Positions 6,924 through 13,354 of a stretch of DNA of 17,300 nt are shown here, piece by piece; position 1 is the stretch's first letter; each line of letters begins with the position of its first letter. A program made the position numbers and the translations under genes. The notes under the pieces are model-generated. The model ran no database searches and was not told the DNA's origin. It was given only the letters and a program-made list of their open reading frames with translations. Origin of the DNA: Candidatus Bathyarchaeota archaeon (GTDB taxonomy: Archaea; Asgardarchaeota; Lokiarchaeia; Sigyniarchaeales; Sigyniarchaeaceae); contig WJJB01000292.1 in NCBI GenBank assembly GCA_014729935.1, positions 1 to 17,300 of the forward strand. Direction: 5' to 3'.

Positions 6924-7856
6924 ATGCCAGATATGGAAAGCATCATCTTCATCGTGGGGAACCATGACACGGGTAAAACCACGGTCATGGAAACACTGCT
7001 AGATTATCTCAAGGATAAGGAATTCAAGATTGCAACAATAAAGGATATTAAGCATTCTGGTTTCAAACTGGACGAGCAAGGAAAGGATACTTGGAGACAT
7101 GCAAAGGCTGGCGCCTCAATCGTCTGTGCAGGGGCAATACACGAAACAGACTTTTTGGTTAAAAACCATTTGGAGTTTGAAAAAATCAAGGAATTAGTTT
7201 CACCTCACGCGGACATCATCTTGGTAGAGGGATTCAAGGAAGTTAGGGGTAAAAAAATAATAGTAGCACGCACTCTCAATGATATCACGCAAATCCAGGG
7301 ATTAATTGCAGAGGATGACGAAATATTGGCAGTTGCCGGTCCAGTAGTTGATGATGGATTGTATTCTGGAGATGCTACAACCATGGAGCGTGGTGAAGTG
7401 CCCCATTCCCTTCAAGAACTCTTGATCAAGTTAGGGAAACAGGGGCAACTTCGAAGGAATAGATTGGAGATGCCTCTCGCATCATATTCTTGCTCATTGG
7501 ACGTCAATGGCTGTAACATTCCGTTGAAACCTTACGTTTCAACCACCTTGAAAAATATTGTAATTGCAACTATTGCCCCATTGACGTGGAACCTCAAGAA
7601 TCCTTTGAATCACGGTCGAATATCATTTCAGGTGAATGAGAGCACGGTGAAGAGAGAATCCTTCAAGATGCAGGTGAACCAAAAATCGTTGGTTCTCAAG
7701 TCATTCGTTGTTGATTCCATCTCATCCGTTATCCTGGGCTATATTTCAACATTAGACTTGGAATCCACCTTGATGGACCAAGAAATGCAGGATGTTCTCA
7801 TCAAGATTGATTCTAATACCCGAGATGATGATGGGAAAACAAAATCGTTAAAATAA
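6924..7856 (+). CDS. mobB: MobB-type molybdopterin-guanine dinucleotide adapter protein with duplicated C-terminal unit
   Basis: Residues 1-165 form the P-loop NTPase core of MobB, which binds GTP and assists MobA in adding GMP to molybdopterin. Walker A is GNHDTGKTT (12-20). The family-specific KHSGFKLD...GKDTWRHAKAGA follows (43-64), and the Walker-B-like strand DIILVEGFK lies at 97-105. Bacterial MobB is about 170 residues; this one has about 145 more. The extension contains two copies of one motif: LDVNGCNIPLKPYVSTTLKNIVIATIAPL at 192-220 is matched by MQVNQKSLVLKSFVVDSISSVILGYISTL at 249-277. A related single unit occurs after MobB domains in other archaea, as far as I recall. A leaderless start at 6924 fits the TATA box; M4 is an alternative. 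No MobA or other cofactor gene is present here. Confidence 0.82.
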   Translation: MPDMESIIFIVGNHDTGKTTVMETLLDYLKDKEFKIATIKDIKHSGFKLDEQGKDTWRHAKAGASIVCAGAIHETDFLVKNHLEFEKIKELVSPHADIILVEGFKEVRGKKIIVARTLNDITQIQGLIAEDDEILAVAGPVVDDGLYSGDATTMERGEVPHSLQELLIKLGKQGQLRRNRLEMPLASYSCSLDVNGCNIPLKPYVSTTLKNIVIATIAPLTWNLKNPLNHGRISFQVNESTVKRESFKMQVNQKSLVLKSFVVDSISSVILGYISTLDLESTLMDQEMQDVLIKIDSNTRDDDGKTKSLK

Positions 7857-7866
7857 GCCGAGAAAG

Positions 7867-7875
7867 ATCTATACC
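7867..7875 (+). promoter_or_regulatory. TATA-like box of the ferredoxin gene
   Basis: ATCTATACC predicts transcription from about 7897, giving a leader of roughly 45 bases before the ATG at 7941. A second AT-rich stretch at 7877-7887 would give a start near 7908. Confidence 0.35.
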
Positions 7876-7890
7876 TGCAATTAACATGTT

Positions 7891-7933
7891 GGTACACCCC
7901 CATTAAAGGGGTTCACCTTCATGCACAGGTGAA
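7891..7933 (+). promoter_or_regulatory. Ferredoxin leader hairpins overlapping the ribosome-binding site
   Basis: A perfect 7-base-pair stem TTCACCT (7912-7918) / AGGTGAA (7927-7933) with an 8-base loop buries the Shine-Dalgarno sequence AGGTGA that serves the ATG at 7941. A competing upstream hairpin pairs ACCCC (7896-7900) with GGGGT (7908-7912), and can add GGT (7891-7893) with ACC (7915-7917). That would take bases from the first stem. The two structures are mutually exclusive, which suggests translational control. Confidence 0.4.
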
Positions 7934-7940
7934 ACGAGAA

Positions 7941-8132
7941 ATGAGCTACAAGATAGAAATTGATTTTGACAAGTGTGATGGCGACGCAGCTTGCCAGGAT
8001 GTATGCCCCCAAGAGTGTTACGGGGATGTGGTTGACGGTAAAATCACGATCGTGGATGATTACGAGTGTATCGGATGCGAGGCATGCGTGAACTCGTGCC
8101 CGAACGATGCCATCGAAATAATCGAAGAATAA
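7941..8132 (+). CDS. Two-cluster ferredoxin with an Asp in place of one cluster cysteine
   Basis: This 63-residue low-potential electron carrier has two cluster motifs. The N-terminal motif is C12-x2-D15-x2-C18-x3-C22-P and the C-terminal motif is the regular C43-x2-C46-x2-C49-x3-C53-P. Asp at the second ligand position is the pattern known from Pyrococcus furiosus ferredoxin, where Asp ligates the 4Fe cluster or yields an oxygen-labile 3Fe form. An additional Cys26 follows. Acidic composition (ending AIEIIEE) fits a soluble ferredoxin. ATG 7941 is preferred over the upstream GTG 7929 because AGGTGA (7927-7932) is spaced eight bases before it. It is 85 bases after mobB and probably has its own promoter. 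It could serve CODH/ACS or other oxidoreductases; the partner is unknown. Confidence 0.92.
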   Translation: MSYKIEIDFDKCDGDAACQDVCPQECYGDVVDGKITIVDDYECIGCEACVNSCPNDAIEIIEE

Positions 8133-8277
8133 ACTTGGATAAGAGTTTTTCCAATATCTCTAATTTTTTTCCCTTTCAATCAAGGATGAAGAAATTGAGG
8201 GTATTTAGCCGTTTGCTTAAAGCTACTCCCCCCTATTTTTTCTTGGGGCGCCCAGCGCATGGATGGGCCTTCAAGGA
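8133..8277 (+). terminator. T-rich termination region after ferredoxin
   Basis: A T5 tract at about 8144-8149 and a T7 tract at 8164-8170 follow the ferredoxin stop and are likely archaeal terminators. Further on, a C-run near 8227 and TTGGGG at 8243-8248 flank a T6 stretch and could form a weak hairpin. A 36-codon frame (8187-8296) lies here but runs through the promoter of the next gene, so I do not call it. Confidence 0.4.
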
Positions 8278-8287
8278 TTTTATAAAG
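8278..8287 (+). promoter_or_regulatory. TATA box of the GH57-like ectoprotein operon
   Basis: TTTATAAAGG is a near-consensus archaeal TATA box. It predicts transcription from about 8308 and a leader of about 24 bases. The leader contains the Shine-Dalgarno AGGAG seven bases before the ATG at 8332. Confidence 0.55.
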
Positions 8288-8331
8288 GTACGTTAAAATG
8301 AAATGGAAGATACCTAAAAAAGGAGATTGAA

Positions 8332-10365
8332 ATGAATGATCAGAATGAAGCAGATCTATTGGAGAAAAAATATTTCAGGACTTTCCAAATTATCATGGTT
8401 GCATCGACTGTCTTGTTCTCGGGCTTTGTCGGGTACATATGTTTTGATTATTTCATTCGTCCCAAGGTATCCACGTCTCATTATCATTTCAACGTGCAAT
8501 ACCGTGTGGGAAATGAAACTGCCATGTCTGAAGTGGTAAATAATACACTTTACCCGTTGCTCCAGATTTATGACAGGAATCCAGAGTTCCGGGGGAACAT
8601 TGAAATGCAGTCACTTACCTTGGAATGGATGAACAAGACGAACCCAGAATGTTCCGACCTTCTTAGGAAACTGGTCCTTGATACGAAGCAAATCCAACTT
8701 GTAATGGTCCAATACTCAAGCGCCCTGGCTATTGCGTATCCATATATTGACATGTACAAGAGCATCGTCCACACGCAGGAATTGATCGAAGATTTCTTTG
8801 GCGTTTATCCCGAAAGTGGGATTTCGCGTGCGATAATGTTACAAGAGGGACAATTCATGCTCGGAGCCAGCCGGATCATTGAAGATATTAAAAATAGTGA
8901 AGGAAATCCCGTGTATGATACTCTCATGGTTACGAAAGAAGCATTATCCTTCTTTGGAGTGGAAAGGGATGCCCCCATTTATCGATATCAACTCGCAGGT
9001 TTAGAGGAGATTTTTATCCTTCCGTATGTCCAAACAGTAATGGAGGGGGATGTGTTCCATTCGGTGCTATGGTTCATGGATGGTGAATTACTTGTAGCAG
9101 GTGAAGAACAGTATTGGACGAAGGATGGTTACTGGGAGATGAATGCTTCCTTTTTCGAAGAGATCGAGTTCATGACAAGAAATCATGAGAACCGGCTTAA
9201 GGATCTAGCCAGGCAAGGGAATCATTTCCTCCACTTGGATGAATGGGTAAACACTCTATTGGATCGCGGGCAACCACCATTACTGGATCAATATGTGCCA
9301 GAAACCCATTGGCAAACATATCGCTATAGAGGTCCATTTGTCTGGATGGCACAAACGAAGGGAGGCACTCCTTTTTCGGATGGAGAAGTATGCTCAAGGA
9401 ACTATTACACGCACCAAAAATTGCTAGCTACTGAGATAATGCTCAATTACTCGCATTTCAACCTTTCAAGCATCAATGCTAGCGTGTATTCTTCATATTT
9501 CCAAAGATTGCACCGAGCGTGGCTTGATCTCGCCGAAGCGCAGGTGACTGATACAACTGGCGTGAGTCCTCGAGATTTCGAGGGATACTTCGCTTTCAAT
9601 AAGACCCAAGCGGCATTAAATAACGCAACCGAAATCATGTCACTCCTCGTGAACGTTACAAATGAATGGAATAATACGGTATACACGAATAATGGTTCCA
9701 TTCAAATCGTGGCATTAAACCAAATAAAGGGCATGAATCCAGTCATGACCAATCAATCTGAATTCATAAACTTCACAACAAATTTGGGATCTGGTGGACA
9801 ACACGCACTTCCAGTTATGCTGGAACTAATGAATGCAAATGGTTTGAATGTTACATCAATGATTCTTGAAACCCCATGGAATCCAGCTCTGAATTATTCA
9901 CGGGTGCGAGTTAGCTTTCCAGAAACAACCGATATGGAAGAGAACTGGGCTTATATAAAGTTCAAAGGATTATTTAATGAAATTAGCTACTCCCCGTCAC
10001 TCATTGAATACGATACAATAAATTTAAGCAGGAGTGAATACTATCCCGATACTTACGAGGCATACGAGGATTGGGATTCGCGCTCTGCCCATGATAATTT
10101 CGAACTGTATCTTCCCTTGGCAAATGGTTTAATTTACTCCACTGAGGGGAGATATGCCGTGATCAAGAATTGCTCCCAATCACACGTGTGCATGAAATGG
10201 AATCCTGATGAGATTCGATTCATGCAAACGGAAATAATCAATCCTCATGGTGAAACGTGGGAATATTTCATTCTACAGGATGTTTCCATTAACCAAGCCT
10301 TGGAATTTGCAAATCTTGTCAATGCATTTTCTGTAGAAACCTTCGATGGAGATGATTTATCATGA
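8332..10365 (+). CDS. Membrane-anchored GH57/GH38-fold-like ectoprotein, sequon-rich
   Basis: This 677-residue protein has a short cytoplasmic N-terminus, one membrane segment at about 18-40 and a long outside domain. Residues 48-185 resemble the N-terminal alpha/beta barrel of GH57/GH38-type hydrolases. They show SHYHFNVQY at the first strand, NNTLYPLLQIY..NPEFRGNIEMQSLTLEWM, then a QIQLVMVQYSSALAIAYP strand and FGVYPESGISRAIMLQEGQ, the place where these enzymes have FG-x-x-P-x-G-x-W-x-P-E. A later helical part (about 388-415, RLHRAWLDLAEAQVTD) fits the helical domain after the barrel. Key catalytic residues are not clearly conserved, so activity is uncertain. There are 18 N-x-S/T sequons (for example N61, N372, N382, N441, N480, N613), consistent with a heavily N-glycosylated surface protein. 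It shares an operon with the membrane protein downstream. The fold assignment is by eye. Confidence 0.6.
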   Translation: MNDQNEADLLEKKYFRTFQIIMVASTVLFSGFVGYICFDYFIRPKVSTSHYHFNVQYRVGNETAMSEVVNNTLYPLLQIYDRNPEFRGNIEMQSLTLEWMNKTNPECSDLLRKLVLDTKQIQLVMVQYSSALAIAYPYIDMYKSIVHTQELIEDFFGVYPESGISRAIMLQEGQFMLGASRIIEDIKNSEGNPVYDTLMVTKEALSFFGVERDAPIYRYQLAGLEEIFILPYVQTVMEGDVFHSVLWFMDGELLVAGEEQYWTKDGYWEMNASFFEEIEFMTRNHENRLKDLARQGNHFLHLDEWVNTLLDRGQPPLLDQYVPETHWQTYRYRGPFVWMAQTKGGTPFSDGEVCSRNYYTHQKLLATEIMLNYSHFNLSSINASVYSSYFQRLHRAWLDLAEAQVTDTTGVSPRDFEGYFAFNKTQAALNNATEIMSLLVNVTNEWNNTVYTNNGSIQIVALNQIKGMNPVMTNQSEFINFTTNLGSGGQHALPVMLELMNANGLNVTSMILETPWNPALNYSRVRVSFPETTDMEENWAYIKFKGLFNEISYSPSLIEYDTINLSRSEYYPDTYEAYEDWDSRSAHDNFELYLPLANGLIYSTEGRYAVIKNCSQSHVCMKWNPDEIRFMQTEIINPHGETWEYFILQDVSINQALEFANLVNAFSVETFDGDDLS

Positions 10366-10397
10366 AATGGTTCAAGCGAAAAAAAGAGGAGATTCCA

Positions 10398-11417
10398 ATG
10401 AATCGTTTAAGTCTCAGTAGGGGCCTAATAATGGTGGGAATCATGTGTATATTCATCGGGATATTCATGGTTTTCTTCTCAATGGTACTATCTACCATCC
10501 AGTTGAATTCATCATCTGGGGGTTTTGCTCGACCTTTGGAAATGTGCCACGTGCTCTGGTTGAGATATGGCACAAGCAGCGCATTTTTCGCCTTGGGAGG
10601 ATTGGATATCATCGCGGGGTATCTATATCAGAAAAAAATTAAGAAACGACTAATGGTTATTACTTCGTTCTTCAACCAACCTTATATTGCGTTGGGAATA
10701 TTGGTTCTATCAATCTTGTGGATCTTGCAAGCAATGGAACCGGATGGAGGTATTTCACAGTTCTTTGCAAAAATGTTTAACTTGGATGTGCGTGATCCCA
10801 TAGATGCCCTATACTATGGCTATATCATTAGTAAAATGCCAAAACTTGAACTTCTTTTATTCTCGTTGGGACATCTTGCATTGATGCCCTTTTCAACGCG
10901 TGTATCAAACTTGATCTTGGCACAGGTGGATTTTCGATTGAGAAAAAAAGGCAGGAGAGCAGCAAAACCAAGGCCTAACATGGAATTGAGATTTCAAAGG
11001 AAAGCAAATTCATACATGATATGGGGGGGGATCATCCTTGGTCTGTTTGCAGCAGTTTCGTATGCTATCGGGCACATCATGGCAATTGGTTTAGATATTA
11101 CCGTGATTCTCATCAATTTCAACGTGTTCAAGTTTCCGACCATCCCTTTCAAGTATTACAAATTATACTTGAGCGTGATTCCAGCAATCTTGATTTCCAC
11201 GTGTGCATATTGTATTATCGCTAGCATTGGTTATCGTAAAAAGCCTGAAAAAAGATTTTTTAGGGTGCTTGCGTGGATCGGTAGCATCATTGTCCTGTTG
11301 ATACCATTCTATGGACTCTATTTTGGTCTTCATTCAGTTTTCTCATTATGGTACACGCGGCCAAATCTTTCAAAAAGGACAAAACGGATAGATATCCCTC
11401 TTGTTGAGGAAACCTGA
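10398..11417 (+). CDS. Polytopic membrane protein, unknown function
   Basis: I do not recognise this family. The protein has about seven hydrophobic segments, counted from the ATG at 10398: near 9-34, 58-79, 95-116, 148-170, 207-239, 257-278 and 289-315. Basic loops occur (KKKIKKRL near 80, RLRKKGRRAAKPRPN near 185), and the C-terminus is basic and cytoplasmic in style. An ATG at 10362 overlaps the stop of the previous gene and would add 12 residues. I prefer 10398 because AGGAGATT precedes it by six bases and matches almost exactly the AGGAGATT before the upstream gene. The pair is therefore one operon with similar translation signals. It probably works with the preceding anchored ectoprotein, perhaps as a transporter-like or scaffold partner; this is inference. 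Confidence 0.75.
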   Translation: MNRLSLSRGLIMVGIMCIFIGIFMVFFSMVLSTIQLNSSSGGFARPLEMCHVLWLRYGTSSAFFALGGLDIIAGYLYQKKIKKRLMVITSFFNQPYIALGILVLSILWILQAMEPDGGISQFFAKMFNLDVRDPIDALYYGYIISKMPKLELLLFSLGHLALMPFSTRVSNLILAQVDFRLRKKGRRAAKPRPNMELRFQRKANSYMIWGGIILGLFAAVSYAIGHIMAIGLDITVILINFNVFKFPTIPFKYYKLYLSVIPAILISTCAYCIIASIGYRKKPEKRFFRVLAWIGSIIVLLIPFYGLYFGLHSVFSLWYTRPNLSKRTKRIDIPLVEET

Positions 11418-11475
11418 ATCATGCAAGATGCATTCAAAGAATCTATTATCAACGTGAATGGTGCTAAAACCTCCC

Positions 11476-11488
11476 TTTTTCCTTTTTT
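11476..11488 (+). terminator. T-tract terminator after the membrane-protein operon
   Basis: T5 (11476-11480) and T6 (11483-11488) separated by CC lie about 60 bases after the stop codon, in the convergent region. This is the usual archaeal terminator form. Confidence 0.5.
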
Positions 11489-11524
11489 ACGAACGAAAAC
11501 CCATCTAATAAAATAGTCAGTTAG

Positions 11525-11544
11525 TTAGGGCGTGGTATTTCAAT
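11525..11544 (-). repeat. Intergenic motif, copy 3
   Basis: The plus strand reads TTAGGGCGTGGTATTTCAAT, 19 of 20 identical to copy 1. Here the motif includes the TGA stop codon (11540-11542) of the minus-strand gene. It again lies at a convergent junction. Confidence 0.7.
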
Positions 11545-11965
11545 CGAACGGTTTTCTTGCGATGATTATCGTGACAGTCCCGATTGTTTTCATATTGATT
11601 TCCTCCGCCACCATTATCCAATAACTACCCAAGATGTCGGGTTGAAATACATCATCGTGGATATTGTCTGAAGGACCTGATGTGGATTTCCCTTGGAAAA
11701 TGCATGCAATCGTGCCACCGGGGTTCAAATCACGCTTTCCATCTAGAATCATTTCGGGAAGCAAACGGCTGCCAAGGATCAGGACGAGATTATATTGACA
11801 CGTGTCCGATGGTCTATTTGCCGCATCATGGATTTCCATGCCCGGGAAAAGCGATGCCACGGGATCATGAACAGCATTACCGAGGATCAAGATGGTACCC
11901 TCCCTTGGCAAGATATTCGTGTACCGAGAGACCACGTGCTCCATGACTTCAACTTGCATTGGCAT
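11540..11965 (-). CDS. Small methyltransferase-like Rossmann protein
   Basis: This 141-residue protein is of uncertain function. Its strand pattern suggests a reduced class I SAM-methyltransferase fold: TILILGNA (24-31) in the place of motif I, MEIHDA (43-48) as the acidic end of strand 2, YNLVLILGS (58-66) as strand 4, and DLNPGGTIACIF (79-90) as the motif before strand 5. The glycine-rich loop is poor (GN-A instead of G-x-G-x-G), so it may be inactive or bind another ligand. It starts 66 bases after S11 with GAGTG eight bases before the ATG, and could be the last gene of the ribosomal operon. T tracts lie in between. In most archaea rpoD would be expected next to S11 instead. Confidence 0.55.
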   Translation of the reverse strand: MPMQVEVMEHVVSRYTNILPREGTILILGNAVHDPVASLFPGMEIHDAANRPSDTCQYNLVLILGSRLLPEMILDGKRDLNPGGTIACIFQGKSTSGPSDNIHDDVFQPDILGSYWIMVAEEINMKTIGTVTIIIARKPFD

Positions 11966-11984
11966 CAGAAATCCACTCGGGTAG

Positions 11985-12001
11985 AAAAAAGAGCCTAAAA
12001 A
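11985..12001 (-). terminator. T tracts after S11
   Basis: The minus strand has T5 (11997-12001) and T6 (11985-11990) about 30-45 bases beyond the S11 stop. These could end the ribosomal operon, fully or partly, before the methyltransferase-like gene. Confidence 0.45.
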
Positions 12002-12031
12002 GAGAGAATGTTCGGGTCCGTGCTCTAGGAT

Positions 12032-12670
12032 TCAAACACGGCGCCCACGCCTGCCACCCTTGCGACGGCATCCATCATGTGGTTCGGGCGTTACTTCCTC
12101 GATACGGAGGATGCGTAACCCCGATCGAGATAATGCCCTAACAGCAGATTGTGCACCAGGCCCTGGAGTTTTTGCTCCAGATCCACCAGGTGCTCGCACG
12201 AGCACGTGAATTTCCCTCACTCCTTTATCTTTCGCCATCCGAGATGCGCGGAATGCTGCTTGCATGGCGGCATATGGGGAGGATTCATCTCGCTGGGACC
12301 GGACGATCATGCCCCCAGACTGGCGGGCGATGGTCTCCGCACCGGTGATGTCGGTGATAGTGATGATAGTATCGTTGTAGGAGCTGAAAATGTGCGCGAT
12401 GCCTTGGTAGTAGCTCTCTTTCTTCCTCTGGAAGAGTTTCGGGAGGTATCGCCGTTCCTTCTTGGTTTCGAGGATTTCGAAATCATCGTCCTCGTCACCT
12501 TCTTGCACGCCGTCACCAGCTTCACCTTCTTCATCATCTGTTTCCTCATCTTCTTCTTCATCGACTTCTTCTTCACCAGTATCATCTTCCACTGGATCTT
12601 CTTCTGTTTCATCCTCGTCGATGTCATCTTCCTTTTCCTTTATTTCTTTCTCATCATCATCATCGCTCAT
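12032..12670 (-). CDS. rps11: Ribosomal protein S11 (uS11) with long acidic N-terminal extension
   Basis: The C-terminal ~125 residues (about 88-212) are a standard archaeal S11 of the 30S platform: GIAHIFSSYNDTIITITDITGAETIARQSGGM, SPYAAMQAAFRASRMAKDKG, APGGSGAKTPGPGAQSAVRAL and the conserved C-terminal PHDGCRRKGGRRGRRV. Archaeal S11 is usually about 130 residues. Here residues 1-65 are almost all Asp and Glu, followed by a basic linker KKERRYLPKLFQRKK (70-84). The ATG at 12670 overlaps the S4 stop codon as ATGA, so translational coupling supports this long form. No internal ATG or GTG near the core offers an obvious short start. The extension and basic linker may fold back on each other or bind another basic partner. 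Confidence 0.95.
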   Translation of the reverse strand: MSDDDDEKEIKEKEDDIDEDETEEDPVEDDTGEEEVDEEEDEETDDEEGEAGDGVQEGDEDDDFEILETKKERRYLPKLFQRKKESYYQGIAHIFSSYNDTIITITDITGAETIARQSGGMIVRSQRDESSPYAAMQAAFRASRMAKDKGVREIHVLVRAPGGSGAKTPGPGAQSAVRALSRSGLRILRIEEVTPEPHDGCRRKGGRRGRRV

Positions 12671-13242
12671 TCATCCGTCGCCTCCGATTCTTGTGATGAT
12701 TCGTCTTGATTAGACACCAAGTCCATGTTATCCTGGCGTAGTGGATGTTCTGGATCGTGGAACGGGGAGCCGGGTGCAAAATCTATGAGATTTTCCTCCG
12801 TCTTCCTTACAAGATGGCTTGGTGAATCGACCACTTGTCCATCGATGGCAACATGCTTATGCACGATCAACTGGCGTGCTTGATTCACCGATCGTGCCAA
12901 TCCTTTTCGATACACGAAGGTTTGCAGGCGCCTATTGCATATATGATTGATCTTCAGGTTCAACACGTCATCTATGGTATCTTGTCCATCTTCGAGAATG
13001 CCAAGCCTATGAAGCCTTCCAATGAGGTTCACGATGGCTTCTTGTTGCATTTGAGGGGGTGCTGCTTGGATTTCACGACCTTGCTGGCGGATCCGTGATA
13101 GGTAGGTCTTGTGCCGCCAGATCTCGCGCTTGTTTCTCAAGCCATATTCCCCGATGAGCCGTAATTCTTCTTCGAGCCGCGTCTTGTCCCACAACTTGTT
13201 GGGGGATTTGAATTTCTTCTTTAATCTTCTTGGATCGCCCAT
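12667..13242 (-). CDS. rps4: Ribosomal protein S4 (uS4)
   Basis: This 191-residue protein is the archaeal S4, which binds 16S rRNA early in 30S assembly. The N-terminus MGDPRRLKKKFKSPNKLW is typical. The S4 RNA-binding domain includes RRLQTFVYRKGLARSVNQARQLIVHKHVAIDGQVVDSPSHLV (about 104-145). A C-terminal acidic tail (about 175-191, rich in S, E and D) exceeds the usual length slightly. GGTG lies five bases before the ATG. It follows the 30-codon ORF by 12 bases and overlaps S11 by four. Confidence 0.97.
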   Translation of the reverse strand: MGDPRRLKKKFKSPNKLWDKTRLEEELRLIGEYGLRNKREIWRHKTYLSRIRQQGREIQAAPPQMQQEAIVNLIGRLHRLGILEDGQDTIDDVLNLKINHICNRRLQTFVYRKGLARSVNQARQLIVHKHVAIDGQVVDSPSHLVRKTEENLIDFAPGSPFHDPEHPLRQDNMDLVSNQDESSQESEATDE

Positions 13243-13254
13243 GGTGCACCACGC

Positions 13255-13347
13255 TCATAACTTCGTGAGATCCCTGATTGCGGGGGTTTCCCGCGGATCG
13301 CCGGTGAATGCCGGTAACCGGTACCCACCGTTGATGATTGCATGCAT
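13255..13347 (-). CDS. Small ORF of 30 codons between S13 and S4
   Basis: This short minus-strand ORF begins with ATG at 13347 and ends with TGA at 13255-13257. It encodes 30 residues starting MHAIINGGYRLPAFTGDP and ending IRDLTKL. It occupies the S13-S4 spacer almost exactly: 7 bases after the S13 stop and 12 bases before the S4 start. AAGGAA near the S13 end could serve as ribosome-binding site. I know of no ribosomal protein of this sequence. The same DNA contains a perfect hairpin, GCGGG (13280-13284) with CCCGC (13290-13294), and several CCGGT repeats, so it could instead be an RNA control element. Confidence 0.45.
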   Translation of the reverse strand: MHAIINGGYRLPAFTGDPRETPAIRDLTKL

Positions 13348-13354
13348 TGCGGTA

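Noticed and set aside
8187..8296. 36-codon ORF upstream of the GH57-like gene
   Set aside because: It runs through the TATA box of the next operon and has no Shine-Dalgarno site or family signal, so I treat it as chance.
12462..12713. Serine-rich plus-strand frame over the S11 acidic region
   Set aside because: Antisense of repeated GAT/GAA/GAG codons automatically gives Ser/Phe-rich open frames; the S11 frame explains the DNA.
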